64,000 bases of DNA from Undibacterium umbellatum (GTDB lineage Bacteria > Pseudomonadota > Gammaproteobacteria > Burkholderiales > Burkholderiaceae_D), in the NCBI RefSeq assembly GCF_014284125.1, contig NZ_JACOFX010000001.1:868001-932000 (forward strand). Reading direction: 5' to 3'. Positions within the stretch are counted from its first letter, which is position 1. Each line of letters opens with the position of its first letter. Under the pieces are notes generated by a model. The model did no database searches, was not told where the DNA came from, and saw only the letters and a program-made list of their open reading frames with translations. The translations under genes were made by a program, and so were the position numbers. This document shows, one piece after another, positions 17,641-26,089 of the stretch.

Positions 17641-17831
17641 AGGACTTACGCAAAATTGTCCCAGCGAGGCTATCGTTTGAGGAAACCTCTCTTGCAAGAG
17701 AGGTTCGTTACGTTAGTCGGTAACATGTTGCCTGAAACCCCAACTACACCGTAGCGACGGAGACTGTACTTTAATACGCGGCTACCAGAAGATGATCTGC
17801 AACGTAGCTGGTGCGGTTTTGTGCAAGTCCT
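17641..17831. repeat. MITE-like element with imperfect terminal inverted repeats
   Basis: A 191-base segment bounded by AGGACTTACGCAAAA on the left and, inverted on the right, AGGACTTGCACAAAA (13 of 15 match). There is no coding capacity. Inside is a perfect 22-base palindrome, AACCTCTCTTGCAAGAGAGG followed by TT (17684-17705). Its left end matches the solo end at 8331-8352. The short, non-coding, inverted-repeat-bounded form suggests a non-autonomous transposable element mobilised by an IS elsewhere; no transposase for it is in the window. Confidence 0.6.
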
Positions 17832-17888
17832 AGTAAATTATCCTGCAGTCTGTCGCTGAGTCAATACAATTTTCAGGCCACTGAGTTT

Positions 17889-19487
17889 CTACAAGGGATG
17901 TGAAGTTCTATGCAATTTGTTATTAGCCATTACAGACCTGATTTTAAGCGCTAGCGCTTCACGGCTATATGGCTTGCTCAACAATTCCACACCTGTATCA
18001 AGCCGGCCGACATGCAAGACTGCATTTTGCGTATAGCCCGAGGTAAACAATACCGCCAGGTCAGGCAGACGCTCGCGTGCCTTGAGCGCCAGCTCCGGGC
18101 TTCTCAATGGTCCGGGCATGACTACATCAGTAAACAACAAATCAATTTTGACACCAGTTTCAATAACAGACAGTGCACTCTCTGCGTCCGCAGCATGCAA
18201 TACTGTATATCCCAATGCAGTCAGTATCTCAATTGCGGTGGCACGAACCAGCTCATCATCTTCCGCAACCAGAACAGTTTCAGTCCCACCAACAACTTCT
18301 TCCTGCAACTGTACCTCCAGCTGGCCTTCCTGTCCTGTCGAACGGGGAAAATAAAGTTTAATGGTGGTGCCGCAATCTAATTCACTATGTATATTGACAT
18401 GCCCGCCTGACTGCTTGACAAAGCCGTACACCGTAGACAAACCTAAGCCTGTTGCCTTGCCTTCTGGTTTAGTCGAGAAAAAAGGATCAAATGCCTTGGA
18501 TACGACTTCTGACGGCATACCTGAACCCACGTCGGAGACTGACAGCATCACATATTCACCAGCGTTGACTTCAACATGCGTGCTTGCGTAATTTTCGTCC
18601 AGAACGGCATTGTTAATTTCTATGGTGAGTTTGCCAACTGACCCCATGGCATCTCGTGCATTGACAGCCAGATTCAGCAAGGCATTTTCGACTTGAGCAA
18701 CATCGACAAAGGTATTCCACAAGTCATCAGACAGAATAGTTTTGACTTCGATAGTCTCCCCCAGGCTGCGTTGCAGTATATCTTCCATATCAACCACAAA
18801 GTGACCAATGTTAGTGACTTTGGAATTGAGTGCCTGGCGCCGTCCAAAAGACAGTAAATTACTGGCCAGTTTGGCACCGCGCCTGACGCCCGCCAATGCA
18901 TTGGTAACCCGCCGCTCTGCATGCGTATTTCCTGCGATTTCGGCAGAAAGTAGTTGAAGGTTGCCTGAAATGATCTGTAACAGGTTATTGAAATCATGAG
19001 CTATACCACCAGTCAATTTACCTATTGTTTCTATCGTCTGCGCCTGCTGCAATGCTTGCTCGTTTTTTTTCAGTGCGACATCAGCTTCATGTTTTTTGGT
19101 AACGTCCCTGGTAATCTTTGCATAACCAAGGAATTCATTGAATGCATTGTAAATAGGATCAATCACGACATGAGCCCGGAACTGACTTCCGTCCTTCCTG
19201 ACGCGCCAGCCTTCCTGCTCAAAACGACCTTCGGTTCTGGCAATCAATAGAGCAAGCTGCGGCAGCTCGCTATGCTGATCCTCTTGAGTATAAAAGCGCG
19301 AAAAATGTGTACCGATAACCTCATCTTGTCGATATCCCTTGATACGTTGCGCACCCGCATTCCAGTTATTGACATAACCTTCTTCGTCCAGCATGCATAT
19401 CGCATAGTCAGTGATCGCGTCTACCAGCAACTGAAAGCGCTGGAGGTCCATCCATTTTTTATCATCCGGCAGATTTTGGCTGGTCAT
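17889..19487 (-). CDS. PAS-domain hybrid histidine kinase with C-terminal receiver
   Basis: A 532-residue soluble hybrid kinase. A PAS domain occupies about 15-140 (AICMLDEEGYVNNWNAGAQRIKGY, ending in the PAC-type GYAKITRDVTKKHEAD). The HisKA has its acceptor His in LTGGIAHDFNNLLQIISGN. The ATPase region has LLNLAVNARDAM, VSDVGSGMP and GKATGLGLSTVYGFVKQSGG. A receiver (about 415-525) contains VAEDDE and the acceptor Asp of LLFTDVVMPG. This layout fits cytosolic sensors that phosphorylate their own receiver. No transcription-factor partner is adjacent; the lone receiver at 15 kb is a candidate. The nearby gene on the right is a short unknown ORF on the same strand. Confidence 0.88.
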   Translation of the reverse strand: MTSQNLPDDKKWMDLQRFQLLVDAITDYAICMLDEEGYVNNWNAGAQRIKGYRQDEVIGTHFSRFYTQEDQHSELPQLALLIARTEGRFEQEGWRVRKDGSQFRAHVVIDPIYNAFNEFLGYAKITRDVTKKHEADVALKKNEQALQQAQTIETIGKLTGGIAHDFNNLLQIISGNLQLLSAEIAGNTHAERRVTNALAGVRRGAKLASNLLSFGRRQALNSKVTNIGHFVVDMEDILQRSLGETIEVKTILSDDLWNTFVDVAQVENALLNLAVNARDAMGSVGKLTIEINNAVLDENYASTHVEVNAGEYVMLSVSDVGSGMPSEVVSKAFDPFFSTKPEGKATGLGLSTVYGFVKQSGGHVNIHSELDCGTTIKLYFPRSTGQEGQLEVQLQEEVVGGTETVLVAEDDELVRATAIEILTALGYTVLHAADAESALSVIETGVKIDLLFTDVVMPGPLRSPELALKARERLPDLAVLFTSGYTQNAVLHVGRLDTGVELLSKPYSREALALKIRSVMANNKLHRTSHPL

Positions 19488-19671
19488 TGGCTATTTCCAC
19501 AGAAAAAATTTTGTTAGCTATTGCATCAATCAAATCTGCAGCCAATGAAAAAACCATGACTTCTACCAATGCATGCCCAATCAAGCTACCAAGAACATGT
19601 GCCCCCTGGCAGCCTCGGGGTACCAAGATCGTTTTTTGAATGCACAATGAATTCAATATGATGATTTTCAT
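19462..19671 (-). CDS. Possible small protein overlapping the hybrid kinase start
   Basis: A 69-residue frame from an ATG at 19671 that ends 26 bases inside the kinase gene. The middle is hydrophobic (VLGSLIGHALVEVMVFSLAADLIDAIAN), so it could be a one-helix membrane peptide. The ribosome site is weak (GGAATG) and I recognise no family. The overlap could couple its translation to the kinase, or it may be a chance frame. Confidence 0.3.
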   Translation of the reverse strand: MKIIILNSLCIQKTILVPRGCQGAHVLGSLIGHALVEVMVFSLAADLIDAIANKIFSVEIANDQPKSAG

Positions 19672-19810
19672 TTTTCATTCCAAGCACACCAGCTCTTAAA
19701 ACACCTTGATCCGAAATCTACGACCATCGAAGGTATAAAAGTGAAACTATCCATTTTTACGTTCTATACAGTTTCAATCTGTCCACAACAAGCGAACCTT
19801 TGCCTGCGCT

Positions 19811-20056
19811 TTATCGATCATCGCCGTTGTCGATATTGTTGACAATATCGACAACTATTGCCCGAACACCATGAGATTGCATGTCACCATCGTCATGTCC
19901 AACTTTTTCCAGCTCATCTCCAACTCTGATCGTTTGCGGATTTGGCTCTTCGGCTTGTGCTGGCTGTTTTAGGTCACCTTCAGCGAGAGAGCCCTCAGAG
20001 GTATCACATCGATCAGGCCCAGTGCTGTCCTTGCAATCGCTATTTTTCGGTTGCAA
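19811..20056 (-). CDS. Possible small acidic protein, start uncertain
   Basis: An 81-residue, Asp/Glu-rich frame (GDELEKVGHDDGDMQ, VVDIVNNIDNGDD). Only a TTG is available as start, yet the frame continues upstream with protein-like composition to a stop near 20135. An ATG at 20095-20097 preceded by GAGAGA is one base out of frame. Either it starts at TTG or a frameshift lies near the start. Function unknown. It shares its low-complexity polar style with the next small ORF. Confidence 0.3.
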   Translation of the reverse strand: MQPKNSDCKDSTGPDRCDTSEGSLAEGDLKQPAQAEEPNPQTIRVGDELEKVGHDDGDMQSHGVRAIVVDIVNNIDNGDDR

Positions 20057-20180
20057 AGTCGTCGCGCCAGCATCAGGTGTAGTGGCAGTGTCATTGATGT
20101 CTCTCTCAAGAATTAACGTTAGAACACATGTCCTGCAACGGACACCTCACGCAAATCTACCCGTTATTGACTGGCGATAA

Positions 20181-20414
20181 TTAACGCTTGCTAGAGCTGG
20201 AACCAGAGCATGATTTAAGCTCTGAGCGAGAAGCAGTCTTGGAACTACTGCGGCCTGGGTCGCCAGCGAATTTGCTGCTACCGAAACTATTGCCATCTTT
20301 TTTGTGGCTTTGTCGCCCGGCTTTCACGTGTTGTTCGTGCGTACCGCCCTGAGTATCTGCAGATTCGTTAGAATTAGTGGAACCTGATTTATTTCTGGCA
20401 GAATTAATAGACAT
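20181..20414 (-). CDS. Small disordered Ser/Gly/Lys-rich protein
   Basis: A 77-residue protein starting at MSINSARNKSG, with TGGAG before the ATG. It is almost entirely polar (SGSTNSNESADTQGG, GDPGRSSSKTASRS). A central KAGRQSHKKDGNSFG segment is reminiscent of the KGG repeat of bacterial stress proteins (EAGRKGG-like), but only one degenerate copy is present, so family membership is a guess. It is probably intrinsically disordered. Confidence 0.45.
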   Translation of the reverse strand: MSINSARNKSGSTNSNESADTQGGTHEQHVKAGRQSHKKDGNSFGSSKFAGDPGRSSSKTASRSELKSCSGSSSSKR

Positions 20415-20459
20415 GAGACACTCCAAAAATTCATGCAAAATCTTACGGTCACATTTCAC

Positions 20460-20918
20460 TGGCTATTCATAACCAATGACGACATCATAGTCACTGCGCA
20501 GGTAAGCGGTAGTCAGCAAAATCGAATTCACTCTGTAGGAGCTCAGGCTGTTTTCAACAGTCCCAAAGCCCACACCCCAGTAAGCGTCCTATGATTCGCC
20601 TTTGAATTTCTTCAATCCGTCAATATGCGTTCTCATCCTTGGATACGAGGTACGTATGTCAATGCGAGAAACTTTGAATTGGATATCTGGAAGTTCAGAT
20701 GCTACCGCACTTCCCATGCAAACCAATTTAGTCTCTGTTGCACTTCTTACTTGAGCTCGTGCAACAAAATAAGACCCACAACATCGGCTTTGTTTTTGTT
20801 TTTGGAAATTCAACTTTAATTACAAGTCTGTGCAAAGTCAGATGCAACCTTACAAGTTGTTTTGCGAGGAATTACAGGAGTTTCCAATGCATGAGCCCGT
20901 CCACGCGGGGACGCAAAG
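20460..20918. other. Gap without a supported gene
   Basis: The only notable frame is a minus-strand 74-codon ORF (20589-20813) opening with TTG and lacking a ribosome site. Its second half is protein-like (PDIQFKVSRIDIRTSYPRMR), so it could be a gene fragment, but I cannot support it. Confidence 0.4.
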
Positions 20919-20948
20919 AAAAAGCCCCTGGTTACCCAGGGGCTTTTT
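20919..20948 (-). terminator. Intrinsic terminator after tRNA-Ser
   Basis: A 13-bp stem (AAAAAGCCCCTGG / CCAGGGGCTTTTT) with a 4-base loop lies ten bases beyond the tRNA 3' end. Read from the tRNA strand it ends in a T tract. Symmetry means it could also act on the plus strand. Confidence 0.85.
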
Positions 20949-20957
20949 CAGTATTGC

Positions 20958-21049
20958 TGGCGGAGATGGTGAGATTCGAACTCACGATTCAGGTTACCCC
21001 AAATGCTTCCTTAGCAGGGAAGTGCCTTCGGCCACTCGGCCACATCTCC
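20958..21049 (-). tRNA. tRNA-Ser (GCT anticodon)
   Basis: A 92-base class II tRNA including an encoded CCA. The acceptor stem GGAGATG pairs with CATCTCC, the D arm has the usual GGCCGAGTGGCCGAAGGC form, and the anticodon stem CTTCC / GGAAG carries loop CTGCTAA, giving anticodon GCT (reads AGC/AGU). A long variable arm is followed by GTGAGTTCGAATCTCAC as the T arm. It lies about 90 bases downstream of lysC on the same strand and ends in a strong terminator. No duplicated 3' end was seen that would mark an integrated element. Confidence 0.97.
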
Positions 21050-21142
21050 ACACTATTGCAACCGCCAAAAGCTCAGCTGCAATTGAGACCGTGATAATAG
21101 CTGCTTGTAAGACTTTGGTCAACAGTCAGGCCAGAAAAATTT

Positions 21143-22393
21143 TTAAGCGTTTTCCAGACCAAATGCTTTATGCAGGGAACGAACTGCCAGTTCCATGTAT
21201 TTTTCATCAATCAGGACCGAGATCTTGATTTCTGACGTGGAGATCATCTGGATGTTGATTCCCTCCTCCGACAAGGTGCGGAACATCTGGGATGCGATAC
21301 CAACGTGGCTGCGCATGCCTACACCAACGACGGATACCTTGGAGACCTTGGAGTCACCAACGATGCTGCCAGCGCCGATATGCGCCTTGACGCTGGTTTC
21401 CAGCACGTCCATGGCCTTGGCATATTCACCACGTGGCACGGTGAAGGTAAAGTCAGTCTTGCCTTCGACGGACTGGTTCTGGATGATCATATCGACTTCG
21501 ATATTGGCATCAGCAACCGGGCCCAGGATTTGATAGGCAATGCCTGGCCTGTCTGGCACACCCAGAACTGTGATTTTTGCTTCATCACGGTTAAACGCGA
21601 TGCCGGTGATGGTAGCTTGTTCCATGTGTGTATCTTCCTCAAACGAAATCAGGGTGCCGGAATTCGCTTCTTCTTCCAGCGGTATTAATGGGTCGGTCAG
21701 TGATGACAAAACGCGGGTAGGCATGCGGTAGTTACCGGCAAATTCAACGGAGCGGATTTGCAGTACTTTGGAACCCAGCGAAGCCATTTCCAGCATTTCT
21801 TCAAAGGTAACGGTGTTCAGGCGGCGTGCATCAGACACGACACGCGGATCGGTCGTGTAGACACCGTCAACGTCAGTATAAATCAGGCATTCTTGCGCCT
21901 TGAGTGCTGCAGCAACAGCAACGGCAGAAGTATCAGAGCCACCACGACCCAGGGTCGTGATATTACCCAGTTCATCAACACCCTGGAAACCGGTAATGAT
22001 GACGATCTTGCCTGCATCAAGGTCAGCCTTGACCTTGGCTTCATCAATCGAGGCTATTCTGGCCTTGGTGTGGGCAGAATCAGTCTTGATGGCAACTTGC
22101 CAGCCAGCATAAGACACTGCCTGCTTGCCTATGGCTTGCAGGGCAATAGCCAGCAAACCGACAGAGACTTGTTCGCCGGTGGAGGCAATCATGTCGAGTT
22201 CACGGGGATCAGGCTGGGCAGAAATTTCTTTTGCCAGGCCAATGATACGATTTGTTTCACCAGACATTGCTGAAGGCACCACGACTATCTGGTGACCGGC
22301 ATCATGCCATTTGGCGACGCGCTTGGCGACGTTCTTGATGCGTTCTGTCGAACCCATCGAAGTACCGCCGTATTTGTGGACGATTAAAGCCAT
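21143..22393 (-). CDS. lysC: Aspartate kinase
   Basis: A 416-residue aspartokinase, catalysing ATP-dependent phosphorylation of L-aspartate, the first step to Lys, Met, Thr and diaminopimelate. The kinase domain begins with VHKYGGTSMGS (residues 4-14) and includes VVPSAMSGETNRI and GRGGSDTSAVAVAAALKA. Two C-terminal ACT domains (about 265-410) include ITVLGVPDRPGIAYQIL and KVSVVGVGMRSHVGIA, followed by ISTSEIKISVLI, the sites of feedback control by Lys/Thr. The length and the single-function form match the monofunctional class. I saw no lysine riboswitch upstream. Confidence 0.97.
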   Translation of the reverse strand: MALIVHKYGGTSMGSTERIKNVAKRVAKWHDAGHQIVVVPSAMSGETNRIIGLAKEISAQPDPRELDMIASTGEQVSVGLLAIALQAIGKQAVSYAGWQVAIKTDSAHTKARIASIDEAKVKADLDAGKIVIITGFQGVDELGNITTLGRGGSDTSAVAVAAALKAQECLIYTDVDGVYTTDPRVVSDARRLNTVTFEEMLEMASLGSKVLQIRSVEFAGNYRMPTRVLSSLTDPLIPLEEEANSGTLISFEEDTHMEQATITGIAFNRDEAKITVLGVPDRPGIAYQILGPVADANIEVDMIIQNQSVEGKTDFTFTVPRGEYAKAMDVLETSVKAHIGAGSIVGDSKVSKVSVVGVGMRSHVGIASQMFRTLSEEGINIQMISTSEIKISVLIDEKYMELAVRSLHKAFGLENA

Positions 22394-22431
22394 AGATATA
22401 GAAACTGAGATAGAAGACTAAAGGGTGAAAA

Positions 22432-22659
22432 ATGCGGAAAATCAGCCTCTTACTGTACATGTTGCTCTGCAAAATAACAAGGCACTTGAATCCAGAAAAA
22501 CGGAAGAAACGCTGGCCTGGGATTTGGTGCAAGCAGATTTTTTACAGAAAGATGGCAATAGAAGTAAGGCATTTGCAGGAAAACCGGCTGGAACAGTACG
22601 ATATGCGGTACACAAGCCAGCCATTATTTGCCAGGTGGCGGCAAATAGAAGGGAAGTAA
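22432..22659 (+). CDS. Possible small basic protein with its own terminator
   Basis: A 75-codon frame, MRKISLLLYMLLCKITRHL followed by a Lys/Arg-rich body, between lysC and the DUF1415 gene on the opposite strand. It has an AAAGGG ribosome site six bases before the ATG, and its TAA is directly followed by a terminator hairpin (22661-22687), an arrangement unlikely for a chance frame. I recognise no family. The hydrophobic N-terminus could be a signal anchor. Confidence 0.35.
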   Translation: MRKISLLLYMLLCKITRHLNPEKRKKRWPGIWCKQIFYRKMAIEVRHLQENRLEQYDMRYTSQPLFARWRQIEGK

Positions 22660-22660
22660 C

Positions 22661-22687
22661 AAGGAAATATTGGCTTATTTCCTTTTA
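22661..22687 (+). terminator. Terminator-like hairpin
   Basis: A perfect 9-bp stem, AAGGAAATA / TATTTCCTT, with a 6-base loop is followed by TT on the plus strand. It immediately follows a small plus-strand ORF. The stem is AT-rich, so strength is moderate. Confidence 0.5.
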
Positions 22688-22782
22688 AAATCAAAAACTT
22701 AAAAAAATATACTCCCTATCAGTATATTCATTTCTAATGATTTACACTGATTAGCGATAAAAAGTAAATTGTAAATTACTTA

Positions 22783-22823
22783 TTTGCATATCAATATAAG
22801 AATTCAATTGATTGATATGCAAA
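22783..22823. repeat. 13-bp perfect inverted repeat
   Basis: TTTGCATATCAAT and its exact complement ATTGATATGCAAA, separated by 15 bases, lie 31 bases after the DUF1415 stop. There is no T tract. It could be a 3' stem-loop of that transcript or a protein-binding site. Confidence 0.5.
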
Positions 22824-22853
22824 CCGCTTTTGTTTGATTTTGCTGATCCAGAC

Positions 22854-23429
22854 TTACTTTTTTTCGTATTTGGAAAACAGGCGACGCCAGCCTTCATGGC
22901 CGAGCTCGCGCATGGTCTCCATGTTCTTTTCATAGATTTGTTCAGCCTCAGGAAAAGCCTCTACTGCCTTGTCTATGCTTTCTTCACGCAACAAATGCAA
23001 GGTGGGGTATGGAGAGCGATTGGTATAGTTTTCTATATCGTCTTGCTCGGTACCAGCAAACTGATAATCAGGGTGGAAGCTGGCAACTTGCAGGATACCA
23101 TCGAGCTCCATTTCTTCCAGCATGCCATCGGCGACATCCAGGAAATCATTGAAGTCAAGAAAGTCATTCAATGCCAGAGGATGAATCAGCAAGGTGGTTT
23201 CTATCTTCTCTGGATTAGCTTCGGCCAGTAATTCAAGCTCGCGCTCCAGGTCTTCCAGCAAGGCTTCTGGAGTTTTGGCCTGGCTGACAACATAACGCAC
23301 TTGCTGTTTGACCTGCACAGCCTTGGCAAATGGACAGAGGTTCAAGCCGATGACGGCCTTGTCCAGCCAGGCTGCGGTTGAAGAGATAACGTCGTCGGTA
23401 TCGATGAGATTGCTGGGCATGATATGCAT
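22854..23429 (-). CDS. DUF1415 family protein
   Basis: A 191-residue cytosolic protein of the DUF1415 family, widespread in proteobacteria and without an established function. Recognisable features are WLDKAVIGLNLCPFAKAV near the N-terminus, LLIHPLALNDFLDFNDFLD at mid-length, QVASFHPDYQFAGT, and NRSPYPTLHLLREESID. The conserved Cys, His and Asp residues suggest an enzyme or metal-binding protein, which is inference. Neither possible ATG (23429 or 23420) has a good ribosome site; I used the longer. Confidence 0.88.
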   Translation of the reverse strand: MHIMPSNLIDTDDVISSTAAWLDKAVIGLNLCPFAKAVQVKQQVRYVVSQAKTPEALLEDLERELELLAEANPEKIETTLLIHPLALNDFLDFNDFLDVADGMLEEMELDGILQVASFHPDYQFAGTEQDDIENYTNRSPYPTLHLLREESIDKAVEAFPEAEQIYEKNMETMRELGHEGWRRLFSKYEKK

Positions 23430-23538
23430 AAAAAGGGGGAAGGCCCGAGGATACCATGCCAGATTTTCAGATGCATGACATCCGACAAATTTGCATGAGA
23501 TTGAGGAGCCTTCAGTGCTAGCGCCCTGCCCTCAGATT

Positions 23539-24228
23539 TTACTTGGACTCACCAGCGATTGCCTTGTAGCTGACAGCACCCAGCACTGCACCGACAATAG
23601 GAGCAAGCCAGAACAGCCACAATTGCTGCAGAGCCCAACCACCCACATAGATGGCGACACCAGTACTACGTGCAGGATTGACCGATGTATTGGTGACGGG
23701 AATGCTGATCAGATGGATCAGCGTCAAACCCAGGCCAATCGCGATAGGTGCAAAGCCTTGTGGTGCCCGGCTGTCTGTCGCGCCAAGGATGATGACCAAG
23801 AACATCATGGTCATCACCACTTCTGTGACCAGTGCTGCCACCATGGAATAACCACCAGGCGAATGCTCGGCAAAACCGTTTGAAGCAAAACCAGCAGATA
23901 CGTCAAAACCAGCCTTGCCACTCGCGATCAGGTACAAGACCCCACCAGCAACGATGCCTCCCGAAACCTGAGCAATAATGTAAGGCAGTAATTTATTGGC
24001 TGGAAAACGACCACCTGCCCACAGGCCGATAGAGACGGCGGGGTTTAGGTGGCAGCCAGAGATATGGCCTATCGCATATGCCATGGTCAGCACGGTCAAA
24101 CCAAAAGCCAGTGACACACCGTGCAAGCCTATGCCTACACCAGGAAAAGCCGCCGCCAGCACGGCACTGCCACAGCCACCCAGCACCAGCCAGAATGTTC
24201 CCAAAAATTCAGCACCATATTGTTTCAT
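23539..24228 (-). CDS. aqpZ: Aquaporin Z
   Basis: A 229-residue inner-membrane water channel with six membrane helices and two half-helices. The first NPA motif is in [13 protein letters not shown] (62-64) and the second in [11 protein letters not shown] (about 185). The Arg after the second NPA and the His in the SIPVTN region match the narrow selectivity filter of orthodox aquaporins rather than glycerol facilitators. The N-terminus [22 protein letters not shown] is typical of AqpZ. It is monocistronic and helps balance osmotic water flux. Confidence 0.95.
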   Translation of the reverse strand: MKQYGAEFLGTFWLVLGGCGSAVLAAAFPGVGIGLHGVSLAFGLTVLTMAYAIGHISGCHLNPAVSIGLWAGGRFPANKLLPYIIAQVSGGIVAGGVLYLIASGKAGFDVSAGFASNGFAEHSPGGYSMVAALVTEVVMTMMFLVIILGATDSRAPQGFAPIAIGLGLTLIHLISIPVTNTSVNPARSTGVAIYVGGWALQQLWLFWLAPIVGAVLGAVSYKAIAGESK

Positions 24229-24394
24229 TTTTTACGCTCACTTTTCTAAGGTATGAGATTGCCCGGGTTCTGTGCAAGGAATTTGCAAGTACCCAGCACA
24301 GTGAACAACAATATAACAAAGCTATATTGCTGCATTGTTAAAATATGTAATGAATTAAACATGTTTTTCAAAAACAATACACTTTCCCTGCAAA

Positions 24395-24424
24395 ATAAAA
24401 AAGCGAACACCTTAGTGTTCGCTT
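24395..24424 (-). terminator. Intrinsic terminator after aceB
   Basis: A 10-bp stem AAGCGAACAC / GTGTTCGCTT with loop CTTA is followed on the minus strand by a T-rich run, 47 bases downstream of the malate synthase stop. Confidence 0.85.
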
Positions 24425-24470
24425 CTTCAATCATCTGCAAGCCGGTCAAACTTGCAATGTATCTAACGCA

Positions 24471-26057
24471 TCAGATTTCTTCGTACAGAGGCAAAGTCAG
24501 GAATTCGGCAAAGTCTTCAGAAGTCGACATTTCTTCAAAAATTTGCGCAGCGCGGTCATAGGTAACACCTGTACCAGCCACTTCTTTGACCTTGGCCAAT
24601 TCTTCAGGGATCATGGCGCGTACCATCTCGGCTGTGACCTTGCGGCCATCTTCCAGGTTGCCCTTGGCAGAGCGTATCCATTGCCAGACTTGGGAGCGGC
24701 TGATTTCTGCGGTAGCTGCATCTTCCATCAGATTATGGATAGGTACGCAACCATTGCCAGCCAGCCATGCGCCCAGGTAATGGATGCCGACGTTGATGTT
24801 GTAACGCAGGCCAGCTTCAGTGATCGGGGCTTCTGGCTGGAAGTTCAGCAAATCCTTGGCACTGACTTCGATATCTGGGCGCTGCTTGGAAATCTGGTTA
24901 GGGGCATCGCCCAATACTTTCTTGAATTCTGTCATCGCCAGTTCTACCAGGCCTGGGTGAGCTACCCAGCCGCCATCGTAGCCATCTGTTGCATCACGGG
25001 CTTTGTCATTGCGCACGCCGCCCATGGCGATCTCGTTTTTCTCAGGATCATTCTTGATAGGAATGAGTGCTGCCATACCGCCAATAGCTGGTGCATTGCG
25101 CTTGTGGCAGGTTTTCAACAACAGCAGAGCATAGGAACGCATGAAAGGCGCAGTCATCGTGACCTTGGCACGGTCAGCCAGGCAGAAATCTTTGTCGTTC
25201 TTGAATTTTTTGATGCAAGAGAAAATATAATCCCAGCGACCAGCATTTAGGCCAGAGCTGTGTTCGCGCAGTTCATACAAAATCTCATCCATCTCGAATG
25301 CAGCAACAATGGTTTCGATCAATACTGTCGCTTTGATGGTTCCTTGTGCCAGGCCGATTTCATTTTGTGCCATCACGAAAATATCGTTCCACAGGCGTGC
25401 TTCCAGATGGGACTCCATCTTTGGCAAATAGAAGTAAGGGCCAGCGCCACGTGCCAGTTGTTCTTTGGCGTTATGGAACAGGAACAGGGCAAAATCAAAG
25501 ATGCCGCCAGAGATACGTTTGCCATCGACCAGCACATGTTTTTCATCCAGGTGCCAGCCACGTGGACGTACAACAAGTGTTGCGATCTTGTCATTCAGCT
25601 TGTAGGATTTGCCGTTTTGTTCCAGGCTGATGGTGCGGCGCACGGCGTCGCGCATATTGATCTGGCCTGTGATCTGGTTATCCCAATTTGGTGTATTGGA
25701 ATCTTCAAAGTCAGTCATGTAACTGTCAGCGCCAGAGTTGAAGGCATTGATGACCATCTTGCGCTCTACCGGGCCAGTGATTTCTACACGGCGGCATTCG
25801 AGTGCTTTGGGGATAGGTGCAATCTTCCAATCGCCTTCGCGGATATGCAGGGTTTCTGGCAAGAAGTCTGGCGTCTCACCGGCATCCAGGCGTTTCACAC
25901 GTTCTACGCGGGCAGCCAGCAATTCCTGACGGCGTGGCTCGAACGCACGGCTCAGTTTGGCAACCAGTGCCAGGGCTTCTGGTGTCAGAATCTCGGCAAA
26001 GCCTGGCTTGATTTCGCCGCTGATTTGCATGCCTTCAGGTAAAGTCAGTTGTGTCAT
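24471..26057 (-). CDS. aceB: Malate synthase A
   Basis: A 528-residue malate synthase, condensing glyoxylate with acetyl-CoA to malate in the glyoxylate shunt. The start at 26057 follows TTGGAGACC; the longer frame upstream runs into the neighbouring gene. Family signatures include [20 protein letters not shown], the block [29 protein letters not shown] and [20 protein letters not shown]. The length fits the A isoform (about 530) and not G (about 720). A haloacid-dehalogenase-like gene lies 32 bases upstream on the same strand. The LysR gene beyond it is divergent and a plausible regulator. Isocitrate lyase is not in the window. Confidence 0.96.
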   Translation of the reverse strand: MTQLTLPEGMQISGEIKPGFAEILTPEALALVAKLSRAFEPRRQELLAARVERVKRLDAGETPDFLPETLHIREGDWKIAPIPKALECRRVEITGPVERKMVINAFNSGADSYMTDFEDSNTPNWDNQITGQINMRDAVRRTISLEQNGKSYKLNDKIATLVVRPRGWHLDEKHVLVDGKRISGGIFDFALFLFHNAKEQLARGAGPYFYLPKMESHLEARLWNDIFVMAQNEIGLAQGTIKATVLIETIVAAFEMDEILYELREHSSGLNAGRWDYIFSCIKKFKNDKDFCLADRAKVTMTAPFMRSYALLLLKTCHKRNAPAIGGMAALIPIKNDPEKNEIAMGGVRNDKARDATDGYDGGWVAHPGLVELAMTEFKKVLGDAPNQISKQRPDIEVSAKDLLNFQPEAPITEAGLRYNINVGIHYLGAWLAGNGCVPIHNLMEDAATAEISRSQVWQWIRSAKGNLEDGRKVTAEMVRAMIPEELAKVKEVAGTGVTYDRAAQIFEEMSTSEDFAEFLTLPLYEEI

Positions 26058-26089
26058 TGTGGTCTCCAAAAAAATGAAATAAAACGAAA

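Noticed and set aside
20589-20813. 74-codon minus-strand ORF near tRNA-Ser
   Set aside because: TTG start, no ribosome site and no recognised family; mentioned only within the gap note.
20958-21049. tRNA-Ser as integration site of a mobile element
   Set aside because: No integrase nearby and no duplicated tRNA 3' end found in the window.
22394-22853. Lysine riboswitch upstream of lysC
   Set aside because: The leader lacks the long multi-helix architecture, and proteobacterial class of this type is not known to use one here; nothing resembling it was seen.
24543-25250. Long plus-strand frames opposite malate synthase (also 25260-26042), lysC and thiolase genes
   Set aside because: They mirror strongly conserved genes on the other strand, lack ribosome sites and family features, and reflect codon composition.
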